64,000 nt of DNA. Origin: Acorus gramineus. Its lineage: Eukaryota > Streptophyta > Magnoliopsida > Acorales > Acoraceae. The position numbers and the translations under genes were made by a program. Of the stretch, positions 12,040 through 23,155 are shown one piece after another; position 1 is the first letter of the stretch; every line of letters starts with the position of its first letter. The notes beneath the pieces are model-generated. The model searched no databases, had not been told where the DNA came from, and saw nothing but the letters and a program-made list of their open reading frames with translations. The DNA lies in the NCBI GenBank assembly GCA_030737835.1, contig CM060855.1, positions 14,513,438-14,577,437 on the forward strand. The letters run 5' to 3'.

Positions 12040-12375
12040 AGTCTCATTTGATTACACCGTTTGGGGTAATTTTTATTTTTTAAAAAACTAAAATCGTGCA
12101 GTCAAACGGAACAGTTTTATTCAGAATCGAAAACTGGATTCCTTTTAATTTTTCTCTCAAAATTCGTGTTTTAAAAAGCTCAAAAACAACATTTTTTTTG
12201 TTGGAATCGATTTTTTAAATTGAAAAGTAATTTTCTCTGTCAAACATCAACTGTTTTCAAATATTGATTCCTGAATTAAAAAAAAAACATCCCAATAAAA
12301 TTTAAGGTCTAAAATCATCTTAAAAAATAACTTTATTTCAAAACTATTTTTCAATCTGTGTTTCCAAACGGACAC
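12040..12375. mobile_element. Tourist-like MITE, 336 bp
   Basis: The ends AGTCTCATTTGATTACAC and GTGTCCGTTTGGAAACAC (reverse complement of the right) are flanked by TAA on both sides (12037-12039, 12376-12378). A second, partial MITE end (ACTTTTTAAAAG to GTTTTCAAATGAACCC) follows to about 12560. Confidence 0.6.
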
Positions 12376-12623
12376 TAAGTAAAAATTTAAAAAGTATTGT
12401 TAAATACATCTGAAAAGTAAACTTAATTAAAAATTTACTTAAAATTTTTAAAAAAATTGTCACTTTTTAAAAAAACGCATAAAATGTACTTTTTCGGGAA
12501 TCAAGTCTATTTAAATTATTTTATTCAAAATTTTATTTTTTAAAAGTGTTTTCAAATGAACCCTAAGCCAGTTAAAGGGTCGGCCCAACCAGACCTATTG
12601 AGACATAAAGCCAGTCTTATAGG

Positions 12624-14439
12624 TAGTCCTGTCAACGGGGTGGACCCAGACCTGACTCGGGTTTGGGTCCGCGGGACCCGGATCTTGGATAGGACCCGAT
12701 GGACCCAAGAGAAAGCGCGGACCCGGGTCTGGACCTGAAGGATCCGGGTCGGACCCGGGTCGACCAGGTAGAATGAAAAGGGGAAACTTAGGTCGACATT
12801 TTTTGGCGATGACGATGAGGACGTCTCGTAGAGGCTGGTAGAGGCAGCGCATGGCGAAAACTCATCGTCATTGGAGCCGGATGCGTTGATCGGCAACCCC
12901 CTCGTAGACGTCAACTTCACCAGCGTCATCGTCCTGAAGTCACGACGGGCGGAGATCGCCCCCGTCGAGTTCCACACTGACGTCTCCCCTCTCTTCCTCA
13001 CCGCGCATATCGGATTTAGCCGGCCCTGAGAATTGTTTTTTTGTGACGGGGCCTAGGCAAACTTTTAAAGCGGGGCCCCATATACATTAAAAAAAATGTT
13101 CTTGACTATTTTTTTTATTTTAAGTTACAAATATTATAAAATTAGAAATACAGTATTATACAATCATTAAAATTAAAATCTCTTAAATAAAAATTTCTTG
13201 TAACAACTACATCAGAAAACACTTATAATAATCTATACAAAATTATATTAGTACTAAGATCAATAAAATAAAAAGATACAATAGCCAAAAAAAAAAGAAA
13301 ACAATAATTAAATAAATATCATTTGAAAATTATTTTTCTTGCATTTCGAGCAGAAAAAATACTCATTAAACTTGTATAATCAAGTTTTTCTATTTTGTTT
13401 TTTTCAATGGATAATAGAGCTAATCTATTTAATTTTTCTTGTGACATGGTAGATATATAAAGAGAAATAGTGGTTTGAATGCTTGAAGAATATGTCAGTG
13501 GGAGAAAAAGACGTTGGAGAGGTTTAGAGATGTAAAATGACATTGCTGAATAGATGGGAGGTTTATAGGGATTTGATGGAGGATGAGTTTTTAGATATTT
13601 TAATGGGGATGGTTGGAAAAAAAAATGGCTTGGGATAGCAATTGATAGGTTAGGTTTTCAGTTTTGGATACTTGGGGTATTCTGTTGGGCCTGGGCAGTG
13701 GGCCTTGTGGTGTGTAATGGTATGCGTCCATCTGTCCACCACCCATGCAACTAATTAAATGTTTTCTTTTCATGGGCTGATTGGGTTAAAAAAAAAAAAA
13801 AATTCATGGCTGATAGACTTAAACCTCTATAGGAATGGATGGGCTTGGAGCCCTCCCTAGATGGGGGCTCTAGGCAATGACCTTGGTGGCCTTTGTCCAG
13901 GGCCGGGCATTCAGATATCTTCCTGTGTTGAGGAAGCTCATCGTGATACATAGTAATCAAAACCCCGTTTGATTTTTTTTTATTTTTTTAGGGGTGGTTT
14001 TGGATTTGTTGAAAACCCCCTTTTGATTTCTCAATCCCTCTCTGTAGAGTCCGACTGATATTTCAAGATCCTCTGTGGGAGTGATCTCCACCGTTCATTG
14101 GTTTTTTGTTTTTGTTTTTTATTTGATGCCTTTTGATTTCTCAATCGTGATTCAGAGGACCGAATAAATATTATTTTATTAAAGTGTACATTTAATACAT
14201 ATATCAAACGGAAATATTAGCTACTAAATAAGGTCAAGACATAACATAAAATAGTATAGGGTCCAACAGGTCCATGGGATTGGATCGGGGTAGACCCCGA
14301 TCCATCCCGTTTAGATGATCGGATCCTTCAGGTCTTGTCCACATCGGGTCTCGGATCCTCCGAGTCAGGTATTTGACTCATTTTATCAGGTCGGATCCGG
14401 TTCAGATCTGGGTCGACCCGCAACCCATTGACAGATCTA
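12624..14439. mobile_element. hAT-type element, 1.8 kb, non-autonomous
   Basis: The inverted ends TAGTCCTGTCAACGGGGTGG and TAGATCTGTCAATGGGTTG (reverse complement of the right) are bordered by CTTATAGG (12616-12623) and CTTATAAGG (14440-14448), a near-perfect 8-bp duplication. The sequence left of it joins the sequence right of it in an uninterrupted paralogue at about 16290-16320, which is an empty site. The inside has arrays of GGACCCGG / GGATCCG words near both ends and another element nested at 13020-13904. No transposase frame is seen; the frame at 12552-13001 (-) runs through these GC-rich end repeats. Confidence 0.8.
13020..13904. mobile_element. Nested hAT-type element related to 31020-31777
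   Basis: The left end GCCGGCCCTGAG followed by GGGGCCTAGGC, and the right end CTCTAGGC...CAGGGCCGGGC, mirror the ends of the 758-bp element at 31020-31777. The flanking 8-mers (about TCGGATTT and TTCAGATA) match only partly, so the exact borders are uncertain. A/T-rich interior without coding capacity. Confidence 0.6.
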
Positions 14440-14467
14440 CTTATAAGGCCAAAACTCGACTTGGGCC

Positions 14468-14793
14468 TACTAACAAGTCATGCTGACCCAGACAGTAGAG
14501 ACATAAGCCTCGACCCGACCCCGACCCATGAGCCCGTCCACAAGTCTGGCCCATGGGGGCCTGGATAACTGGGGTAGATTTATCCTCATTGTCACTGTTT
14601 AGTCATATCAAAGTTCTTTTCATCCATTTTTACTAACAAGTCATGCTGACCCAGACAGTAGAGACATAAGCCTCGACCCGGCCCCGACCCATGAGCCCGT
14701 CCACAAGTCTGGCCCATGGGGGCCTGGATAACTGGGGTAGATTTCTCCTCATTGTCACTGTTTAGTCCTATCAAAGTTCTTTTCATCCATTTT
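14468..14793. repeat. 163-bp tandem duplication
   Basis: TACTAACAAGTCATGCTGAC starts both copies (14468 and 14631). The copies differ at only a few positions by eye, so the duplication is recent. A related TGCTAACAAGTCATGCTGA occurs at 16329 and 16796. Confidence 0.9.
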
Positions 14794-14799
14794 TATCCG

Positions 14800-15171
14800 C
14801 CATTTCCAGTTTAACCTTCTAAAGCAAATATAAGACAATTATATGCTTATTGTTTTTCAATTTATGTCATAGTGGTAAAACAAACATTTTTATGTTATTG
14901 TTACTCTATTGGTACATTCATACATGAAAGATAAAGTTTAATCTGATGAGTCATTAATGTTTAATCTATAGAGAAAAACTCTTTTTCATATTTCAGCATG
15001 TCTTCTTAAATTATTTGTTTTAAAAAATACACATATTTTAAATTAAATTTAAAATTTTACTTTGGACTGAATTTTGAGATATATAAATTGTTAAGGTTGT
15101 TTAGATTTGTTATTAGCCTAGGCTTAAGATTAGATATTGGATGAAGATGTTTCAAAAAAATTTAAAAATAG
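14800..15171. other. AT-rich spacer, no gene seen
   Basis: No repeat border, motif or reading frame worth naming. Confidence 0.5.
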
Positions 15172-15246
15172 GTCATTGATCAATCAGTGGTTAAAACTTG
15201 TGGCTGTTAATCACAAGGTTTATGGTTCAAGTCCTACTTCTAAAAG
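15172..15246 (+). pseudogene. Degenerate tRNA-Asn(GTT) relic
   Basis: The anticodon arm and 3' half remain recognisable: TTGTGGCTGTTAATCACAAG carries the GTT anticodon, followed by GGTTCAAGTCC (B box). The acceptor stem no longer pairs and the D arm is decayed. It lies 17 bp before the intact tRNA-Asp. Confidence 0.75.
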
Positions 15247-15262
15247 ATCCATTTTATAGAGA

Positions 15263-15334
15263 GTCGTTGTAGTATAGTGGTGAGTATTCCCGCCTGTCAC
15301 GCGGGTGACCCGGGTTCGATCCCCGGCAACGGCG
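15263..15334 (+). tRNA. tRNA-Asp(GTC)
   Basis: All 72 positions fit a nuclear plant tRNA-Asp. The acceptor stem GTCGTTG/CAACGGC pairs (with a T-G pair at 2-71). The D arm has AGTATAGTGG, the anticodon stem-loop is CCCGCCTGTCACGCGGG with GTC, and the T arm is CCGGGTTCGATCCCCGG. The discriminator base is G. No intron. A TTTT run follows immediately as a Pol III terminator. The A and B boxes are internal and intact, so it is probably functional. Confidence 0.97.
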
Positions 15335-15407
15335 TTTTATAGTTTATTATTTTCAGTTTTAGTTATATCTTCACAAGTATAAAAAACAGAAAAAGATAGA
15401 AGAACAA

Positions 15408-15465
15408 GCTGGAATAGCTCAGTTGGTTAACCACAAGGTCGGAGGTTCAAGCCCTCCTTCTAGCG
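15408..15465 (+). pseudogene. tRNA-Asn with a 16-nt internal deletion
   Basis: Both ends match plant tRNA-Asn (GCTGGAATAGCTCAGTTGG at the 5' end, GGAGGTTCAAGCCCTCC and TTCTAGCG at the 3' end). It is 58 nt instead of 74, and the anticodon stem-loop is gone. In the normal gene the missing stretch lies between two GTTA words; here only one GTTA remains, as expected from a deletion between short direct repeats. It cannot decode. A TTTT terminator follows. Confidence 0.9.
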
Positions 15466-16819
15466 TTTTATTTTTTAAATTTATCACATTTGTTTTCATG
15501 TGAGCTCTCTTCAAAGTTTTGGCAAAAAGTTTCACTGATGAAGACCTATGCTTTGTGTCCGTTTGTGAAGGGGACCCTCGTCTTTTTTAAGTATAGATAT
15601 TGATTAAATTAATAGACATTCTTTTCTTTTAGATCTTTGAGAGAGAGACTTCTCTCAAGATGCCCTCTTCCTTCCAAGTCTGGTTACCTGCTCTTAGATG
15701 TTCCTAGGCATGGGCTTACCCACCTTAAGAATTGGGAGACTTAAGCTAAGGATTAGTCTACAGTCCAAAACCCATAAGTCTGACCTCTCTGGCTTAAGGC
15801 CATAGCATTAAAACCTTGTTTAAACCCGTTAAAGGGTCGGCCCGACCTGACCTGTTGAGACATAAGAAGGAGGTTCAAGCCCTCCTTCTAGCGTTTTATT
15901 TTTTTAATTTGTCACATTTGTTTTCATGTGAGCTCTCTTCAAAGTTTTGGCAAAAAGTTTCACTGATGAAGACCTATGCTTTGTGTCCGTTTGTGAAGGG
16001 GACCCTCGTCTTTTTTAAGTATAGATATTGATTAAATTAATAGACATTCTTTTCTTTTAGATCTTTGAGAGAGAGACTTCTCTCAAGATGCCCTCTTCCT
16101 TCCAAGTCTGGTTACCTGCTCTTAGATGTTCCTAGGCATGGGCTTACCCACCTTAAGAATTGGGAGACTTAAGCTAAGGATTAGTCTACAGTCCAAAACC
16201 CATAAGTCTGACCTCTCTGGCTTAAGGCCATAGCATTAAAACCTTGTTTAAACCCGTTAAAGGGTCGGCCCGACCTGACCTGTTGAGACATAAGACCGGT
16301 CCTGTAGGGTCAAAACTCAACTCGAGATTGCTAACAAGTCATGCTGATGCAATTCTAGCGTTTTATTTTTTTAATTTGTCACATTTGTTTTCATGTGAGC
16401 TCTCTTCAAAGTTTTGGCAAAAAGTTTCACTGATGAAGACCTATGCTTTGTGTCCGTTTGTGAAGGGGACCCTCGTCTTTTTTAAGTATAGATATTGATT
16501 AAATTAATAGACATTCTTTTCTTTTAGATCTTTGAGAGAGAGACTTCTCTCAAGATGCCCTCTTCCTTCCAAGTCTGGTTACCTGCTCTTAGATGTTCCT
16601 AGGCATGGGCTTACCCACCTTAAGAATTGGGAGACTTAAGCTAAGGATTAGTCTACAGTCCAAAACCCATAAGTCTGACCTCTCTGGCTTAAGGCCATAG
16701 CATTAAAACCTTGTTTAAACCCGTTAAAGGGTCGGCCCGACCTGACCTGTTGAGACATAAGACCGGTCCTGTAGGGTCAAAACTCAACTCGAGATTGCTA
16801 ACAAGTCATGCTGATGCAA
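15441..16819. repeat. Three-copy tandem repeat (428 / 467 / 467 bp)
   Basis: The copies are at about 15441-15868, 15869-16352 and 16353-16819. The unit starts inside the T arm of the deleted tRNA-Asn (copies 1 and 2 begin GGAGGTTCAAGCCCTCC; copy 3 keeps only TTCTAGCG) and runs to a GTTAAAGGGTCGGCCCGACC segment. Copy 1 lacks the last part that copies 2 and 3 share. The copies are nearly identical by eye. The 71- and 84-codon frames in each copy are repeat artefacts. Confidence 0.95.
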
Positions 16820-16859
16820 ATGGTGGAGATATAAAGCTAGGCCCAGTTCACCCTCACTC

Positions 16860-17633
16860 TAAGGCCTGATACCGACCCATGGGCCAGTTTAAAGTGGACC
16901 CTTTCAAGTTAGTGGGCCCCACCCACAAATGCCCACATATTTTTTAAAAAATAGAGAACACCTATCCTCCCATTTTAAAAGCGGGGACAGTGTGTTCCCC
17001 CTTTGAAACCCTTATGTGGGGGAGGGTGGAACTAATATAGTTTTAAATTTTATAAAATAAAATATTATAGTTCGTGAAAGTAAATGTCAAAAAAATAAAA
17101 ATGAGAATATTTTGATCCTTTGACGTTATTTAAAGGAGTTGAACATTTAAAAAAAATTAAAAAACATAACTAGAGTGGTAAAGAATAAATATGTAAAAAA
17201 TTTAGAAATTTTAATGGTATAAAAAATGTAATTCATTGTTTTTAATGTTATAAAATTAAACATTATGTTTTTCGAGGGTATACATGCAGTTGCTTCTTCT
17301 CACTCTTGCCCCATCTCTATCCCCATATTTTCAATTTTTTCTTTAATCAAGAGAGTTTTTTATTTTCCTTCTTTAACTATGTTGAATTTTACCATTCTTC
17401 TTTTCTTTAAAGACTTTTCTATCTTTTAGTTGTCACGTTTAACACGTCTCCCCATTGCCCACGTGAATCACTTGGCCGGTAAGAAATTTTTTTATATCAA
17501 GTACATGACTAGTCAAATTAAAATGTTCGATAACAACAAGTATGATTTCTAATTGATTTTTGTCGTATGTTGCATTGTGGGGGCACATACATGAAGGGGC
17601 CAGTAAAAGTTGGAATAAGAAATTGAGATTTTT
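16860..17633. other. AT-rich spacer with decayed TIR-element ends
   Basis: Around 17210-17290 the words GGTATAAAAAATG and GGGTATACATGCAG match the end of the 3230-3978 element family. No gene is seen. Confidence 0.5.
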
Positions 17634-18069
17634 ATTTTAAGTCTCAGTAAACATGTATATTTAAATATTGATCTTTCATTTTTTGATATTTTTTTTTAGT
17701 CCTCATATTCAATCGTCTATTTGATTTTTAGTCCCTTTGTCAAACGTCCGTTCATACACCGTTAATTTGTGAAATATGATTTATTTTTAAATCCCTATAA
17801 ACTATGTTATTTAGTGATTAGTCCCTCCATTCTTTATTCTTTATATTTTACAGGGACCAATCACTAACTAACATAGTTTATAGGGACTTAAAATAAATCA
17901 GTTTATAGGGACGAAAAAATAAAATCACATTTTACAAATTAACATTGTATGGACGGACGTTTGACGGAGGGGCTAAAAACCAAATAGGCTTGAATATGGG
18001 GACTAAAAAAGAAATATCAAGAAGTGAGGGACCTATCCTTAAATATGCATGTTTACATAGACTTAAAAT
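17634..18069. mobile_element. Long foldback (hairpin) element, 436 bp
   Basis: The left and right halves are inverted copies over almost their full length, starting ATTTTAAGTCTCAGTAAACA and ending in its complement. The two arms meet near 17850 with hardly any loop. Repeated AGTCCCTATAAAC words occur in each arm. A transcript would form a hairpin stem of about 200 bp. There are no coding frames. Confidence 0.88.
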
Positions 18070-21000
18070 TAAATCCCTAAGAAATTTTATTTTATTTTTC
18101 CTATTTTAATATTAATAGCTACTTTGTCTTTTTTAAAAAATAGTTTTTTTAATTAATTTTTTTAATTATTTTAGATGAATTAAATCATTCTGATATAAGA
18201 TTTTGAACTCTATATATTTTTTCAACGTATTCCAAAATATAATAAAAATAAGGATGATTTAATCATTTCTCTATGATTTTTATGATGTCAATAAATTTTT
18301 TGATAAGACTTAAGCAATATAGCGAATATGCGTAATTTTTAAACATTTCAATGATATAAAATTAAATAGGTTATTTGTGATAATATAAAAATAAATAACA
18401 TGTTTGTTAGTGATATATATACAAAAAAAAAAAACTCATATGAAATATCTAATTATCAATATAGCAATAAATAAAATATAAAATTTGGATAAAAAAAAGT
18501 TAAAATGTATAACCAACTACCACAATATAAAGCAAGAGATAAAATACCTTTTCACATAGCTTAACAAGAAAATAAATAATAAATAAAATTTTAAAAAAAT
18601 TCCACAAAGGCAGATTAGGGAAAAGTTCTTGATATTGTCATCTCCCGTTCTTGGTGAGAAGGGACATATTTCTACAGGTAGCTTGCCTGAAAAGAAGCCT
18701 AACATCCATTCTACCAAATTCCCAGCTTTTTCCAGCAATATAAGGTTTTTTTTTTACCAACAAAATTTTTGAAAAAAAAAAAAGGCCATTAGTGGGTCCA
18801 TGACAAGAACATACACCAAACAACAGAAATTAAAGAAATTATGCCCCCAATCAAAACTTTCAATAATTGGACTGACCAACTACCATATTTTTGACCTCCC
18901 AAGGAGAACACTGGAGGAGATTGAAAGACAGCTGCTAAGAAATTTTTTGTGAGCATTTGTTACATTTAGTTTTTTTTATAATTTTAAATACAGTTATATA
19001 TATCTAGTTAGTCCTCTCCACTTACTATGATAAAGTATATGTTTCATTAAACATTTTTACATTTTTCTATAAATGATGTCATTTAATTTATTAAAGTATA
19101 TATTTTACCATTTATAAAAGTACATGTATCATTAAATAAAGTTTGTAAAACAGATTGAATGTAGCATTTTCCATTTTTTGCAGCATGTCACATAGCCCAT
19201 CATATTAATTGGAACATTATTTGTCTGCCAAAGAGTGAGTGAGAGGTCTTAGAATAAAAAGGGTTGTGGATTGGAACAATTAATCAGCTATGCTTTGGGA
19301 GCTGGCCACCAACCGAAGTTTCCTGGGCTAGTTTAGCACAAGGATAAGTAGTGGGATAATAGGTAATTGTGGAGATAAGTGATGGGAATAACAACATATC
19401 TCGATTGGTATAAAAAATAATTGGAATAATGTGCGGACAATTGTCACAATTTTGAAATGAAATGGGAGATTTTTTGTTCCACTTAAAAGTTGGAATAATA
19501 TTTATCCACATTTTTTTTTCAATTTTGATAAATGCGAATTTGAACAAAATTAATGAATTTTTTTTTTTAAATTAGGACAATTTATCCTCAAAACATTAAC
19601 TCATTGTCAAACTATCCCTTACAATTTTGATTGGATAAACATGAAACATATAAAAAGCGTTATCACACTTATGAGCCACTTGCACTCACTTTAACTATAT
19701 ATATACTCAATTATAAATTCTTTTACATATTTATAAATAATTCATATAATTCATTAGTATATATACTTTATTTTATAACGAAATATATATCTTATTAGAC
19801 GTACTATATACTATTTTTTTACAAAATAAAAAAGAGATACATATTGCATTTGCGGCTAGAATCTAGATCTAGTCTAACATGTTCAAAATTTGATAATAAC
19901 AAGTTATAGGAAATAGGATGTAGTTGGTCATCTTTAGGCTTGCATCCATTATGATTTTAAGGTCATTTCACCTCACTAAACTTTAATTAAATAAGATGTT
20001 TTGTGTTTGATTGATCGAGCGATCAACCAAAACATTTATTTCTGACGTTACCTGTGGTCTTTTGTACACTTCTGTTACTCATGTCAGGGGTGTGAGTTAG
20101 TCTTCTTTATTCTTTTTTATTCTTAGGTTATTATGTACCCCAAACAAGGGATCACTGTCCCTACCTTTTCTAATGATTTTATACACTTTGTGAGGTGAAA
20201 AATATGATTTTTTACATTTTAAGTACAAGAAGTACAAAGATTTAATCGAAGCATTTATATACTTCATTTCTATAAAGTTGCATATCGATATAATTTCATT
20301 CATTATTTTGTATAAAATATATACATATAAAAAAAAGTAAAAGCACATGAAAATTGAAAGAAAAAAATCATTAGCTTTTGTGGTAGGATCCTGAAACCAT
20401 GGTAGTGTTGTGGGATCAAAGCTTGTGGAAAGACTGATGAGATTAAATATTTGATTTTGATGTCAAGTTGTGGTAGTGTCTCAATCACATTTGTATGCTC
20501 ATTAGGTCCCTCCTTGGAAAAAGAAAATCCCACCTAACTCACAAAGATCAGAAATGAAATGTGTGCGGTGGCTGCCACTTTTTAGTTTACAACCACTTTT
20601 TTTTTTCTTTTTTTATGAATTGGCTTAGATTAAGGATAAAATTGTCTCTTAATTATTAAGGATGGGATTTTATTGTAAATAGCATGTTGGTTAGGTATCT
20701 TAATCTTGACATTCACTCAAAATAAAAGATGTGGCTCTACAATGAGTCTTCACCTACCCTAATTAAACCTAAAGGATAAACCATGCTTATGTGGCCATTA
20801 ATAATGGTCTCTTGTGTCATTAACAGGCTCTTATTCATAATACTAAGACACTATTTGGTAATAGAACAACTCGGAATGAATGCCTGAATAATAATGCTAA
20901 AATGTCATTTTACCTTTGGGTTTGGGATGCCATTTAGGAATGAAAGTGGGAATGTCTCTCTCCTTTGGCCTCTAGTCCAATTGGTTTGAGGCATTAGATA

Positions 21001-21897
21001 GTCATCTATTTTTTATAATTGTGAGATGTAGATAAAAACGTTTTGAAATATATGTACAAGATTGTTAGAAAGGTATTTTGGTATATAAACCAAAGTACTT
21101 TGGTATCTAAAATTACTTTCATAAAAAAAGGTATTTTGGTATCTAAATCAGATTCTTTTTATCACCTACAATGTGCGAATCAAATAAAAATAATTAAATT
21201 GGGATAAAACTCTATTCAGGAAGTAAATAATCTAATGGAATTTATATGTTTGATAAAATGGTAACCAATAAAAGAACCTATCCAAAATAATGGCCTTTGG
21301 TCGAGTTAGTTGGTGGCATTCCAAAATATTTTGTTGTGTTAGTATTATCAACTTTCTATAATTATAACATAGATAAAGAGTTACGTTCTGAAGTATATGT
21401 AAAAGATTTATAAGAAAGGTTTTTTTATATCTAAATCAGATTTTTTTTATCACCTTCTACGTGCAACCAAATATAAAAAAATTAAATATAGATAAAAATA
21501 AATAGTTTAATGTAATTTATATCCTTCATAAAATGATTACTTATAAAAGAACCAATCCAAAATAATGGCATGAACCAAGACAAACTATCCTTTTAGGTCA
21601 GTTCATTTTTGTCAGTGAAAATGAAATAAATTGGTGGTGTTACACGATTTGACCTCCACCTAAAATTGTTACTCAATAATCATCCAGCTTTAAATTAAAC
21701 TATTGTTGTTATCATTTTATTTTTATTTTTTTAAAACCAAACAATTTTTTTTTATTTTAAAAATAAATATATTTGAACAGACCAAACAGAACCAGCAGAA
21801 TAACTCATTCCAGCTCCTACTCACCTCAGATTCTGATTTCAATCTGGAAACTATTAGAAAACAGTAGATTGCAGAGGGGTTATTTGGATTTTTCTCT
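18070..21897. other. AT-rich intergenic DNA with MITE traces, no gene
   Basis: Contains a decayed TIR-element end at 18340-18430, a Tourist-like copy near 19325-19620, and a loose direct duplication (about 20930-21180 versus 21270-21460, both with TTTATAATT...GAAATATATGTA words). Frames at 18517-18823, 19284-19547 and 20097-20533 have no recognisable domain. Confidence 0.5.
19325..19620. mobile_element. Probable Tourist-like MITE
   Basis: The left end GGGCTAGTTTAGCACAAGGAT mirrors a right end whose complement reads AGGGATAGTTTGACAATGAG. The interior has GGATAA/TTATCC words like the MITEs at 7108 and 55183. No clean target duplication. Confidence 0.45.
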
Positions 21898-22079
21898 ATT
21901 TATAAAGGGCCCGTCTATCCCCACCAAACAATTTTCTTATCCCACCACCGACCAAAACAAAAAACCCAAAACATCACATTTGATTTTTTAGTGGCTAACC
22001 CCACCAAGGACATCTCTTCCCACCAACAAGAACTATATACTATTGCTGTTCCCACCTCCACCAGTGAGAATAAAACACT

Positions 22080-23155
22080 CAACATGAGGCATGTGAAATT
22101 CAGACTGTTCGACCGGAATGAGTCGTAGGTTTGTAGTATGGGCGACTGAAACAGGTCGAACACCTTCAAAACACAGGCATGTGAAATTCAGACCGTTCGA
22201 CCTAAATGAGTCGTAGGTTTGTGATATGGGCGACTGAAACCGGTCGAACACCTTCAAAACAAAGGCATGTGAAATTCAGACCGTTCGACCGGAATGAGTC
22301 GTAGGTTTGTGGTACGGGCGACTGAAACAGGTCGAACACCTTCAAAACACAGGCATGTGAAATTCAGACCGTTCGACCGGAATGAGTCGTAGGTTTTTCG
22401 TATGGGCGACTGAAACCGGTCGAACACCTTCAAAACACAGGCATGTGAAATTCAGACCGTTCGACCGGAATGAGTCGTAGGTTTGTGGTATGGGCGACTG
22501 AAACCGGTCGAACACCTTCAAAACTGAGGCATGTGAAATTCAGACCGTTCGACCGGAATGAGTCGTAGGTTTGTGGTATGGGCGACTGAAACCGGTCGAA
22601 CACCTTCAAAACACAGGGATGTTTGGATTCAGACCGTTCGACCGGAATGAGTCGTAGTTTGTGGTATGGGCGACTGAAACCGGTCGAACACCTTCAAAAC
22701 ACAGGCATGTGAAATTCAGACCGTTCGACCGGACTGAGTCATAGGTTTGTGTTATGGGCGACTGAAACCGGTCGAACACCTTCAAAACACAGGCATGTGA
22801 AATTCAAACCGTTCGACCTGTATAAGTCGTATGTTTATGATATGGGCGACTGAAACCGGTCGAACACTTTCAAAACACAGGCATGTGAAATTCAGACCGT
22901 TCGACCCGAATGAGTCGTATATTTATGGTATGGGCGACTGAAACCGGTCGAACACTTTCAAAACACAGGCATGTGAAATTCAAACCGATCGACCCGAAGC
23001 AGTCGTAGGTGTATGATATGGGCGACTGAAACCGGTCGAACACATTCAAAACACAGGCATTTGAAATTCACATCGTTCGACCCGAATTCGTCGTACGTTT
23101 AGGATATGGACGACTGAAAGTGGGCGAATACTTATGACCGGAATGAGTCGTATGT
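22080..23155. repeat. 88-bp tandem array, about 12 copies
   Basis: The word GGCATGTGAAATTCAGACC recurs at exactly 88-bp steps from 22088 to 23056 (22088, 22176, 22264, 22352, 22440 and so on). Each unit contains GTTCGACCGG and, 35 bp later, its exact inverted copy CCGGTCGAAC. Inside that lies a second, nearly perfect pair TGAGTCG/CGACTGA, so every unit can fold into a hairpin with a 17-nt loop. Copies decay toward 23000, and a few degenerate units run on to about 23275. Frames inside are artefacts. Confidence 0.95.

Noticed and set aside
15816-16498. Two similar frames sharing a MFKPVKGSARPDLLRHK start
   Set aside because: Produced by the three-copy tandem repeat; no domain, and the shared start reflects the duplicated GGGTCGGCCC segment.
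22033-22257. Repetitive minus-strand frames (KVFDRFQSPI...) that look like a protein repeat
   Set aside because: They are translations of the 88-bp array; since 88 is not a multiple of 3 the frame cannot continue across units.
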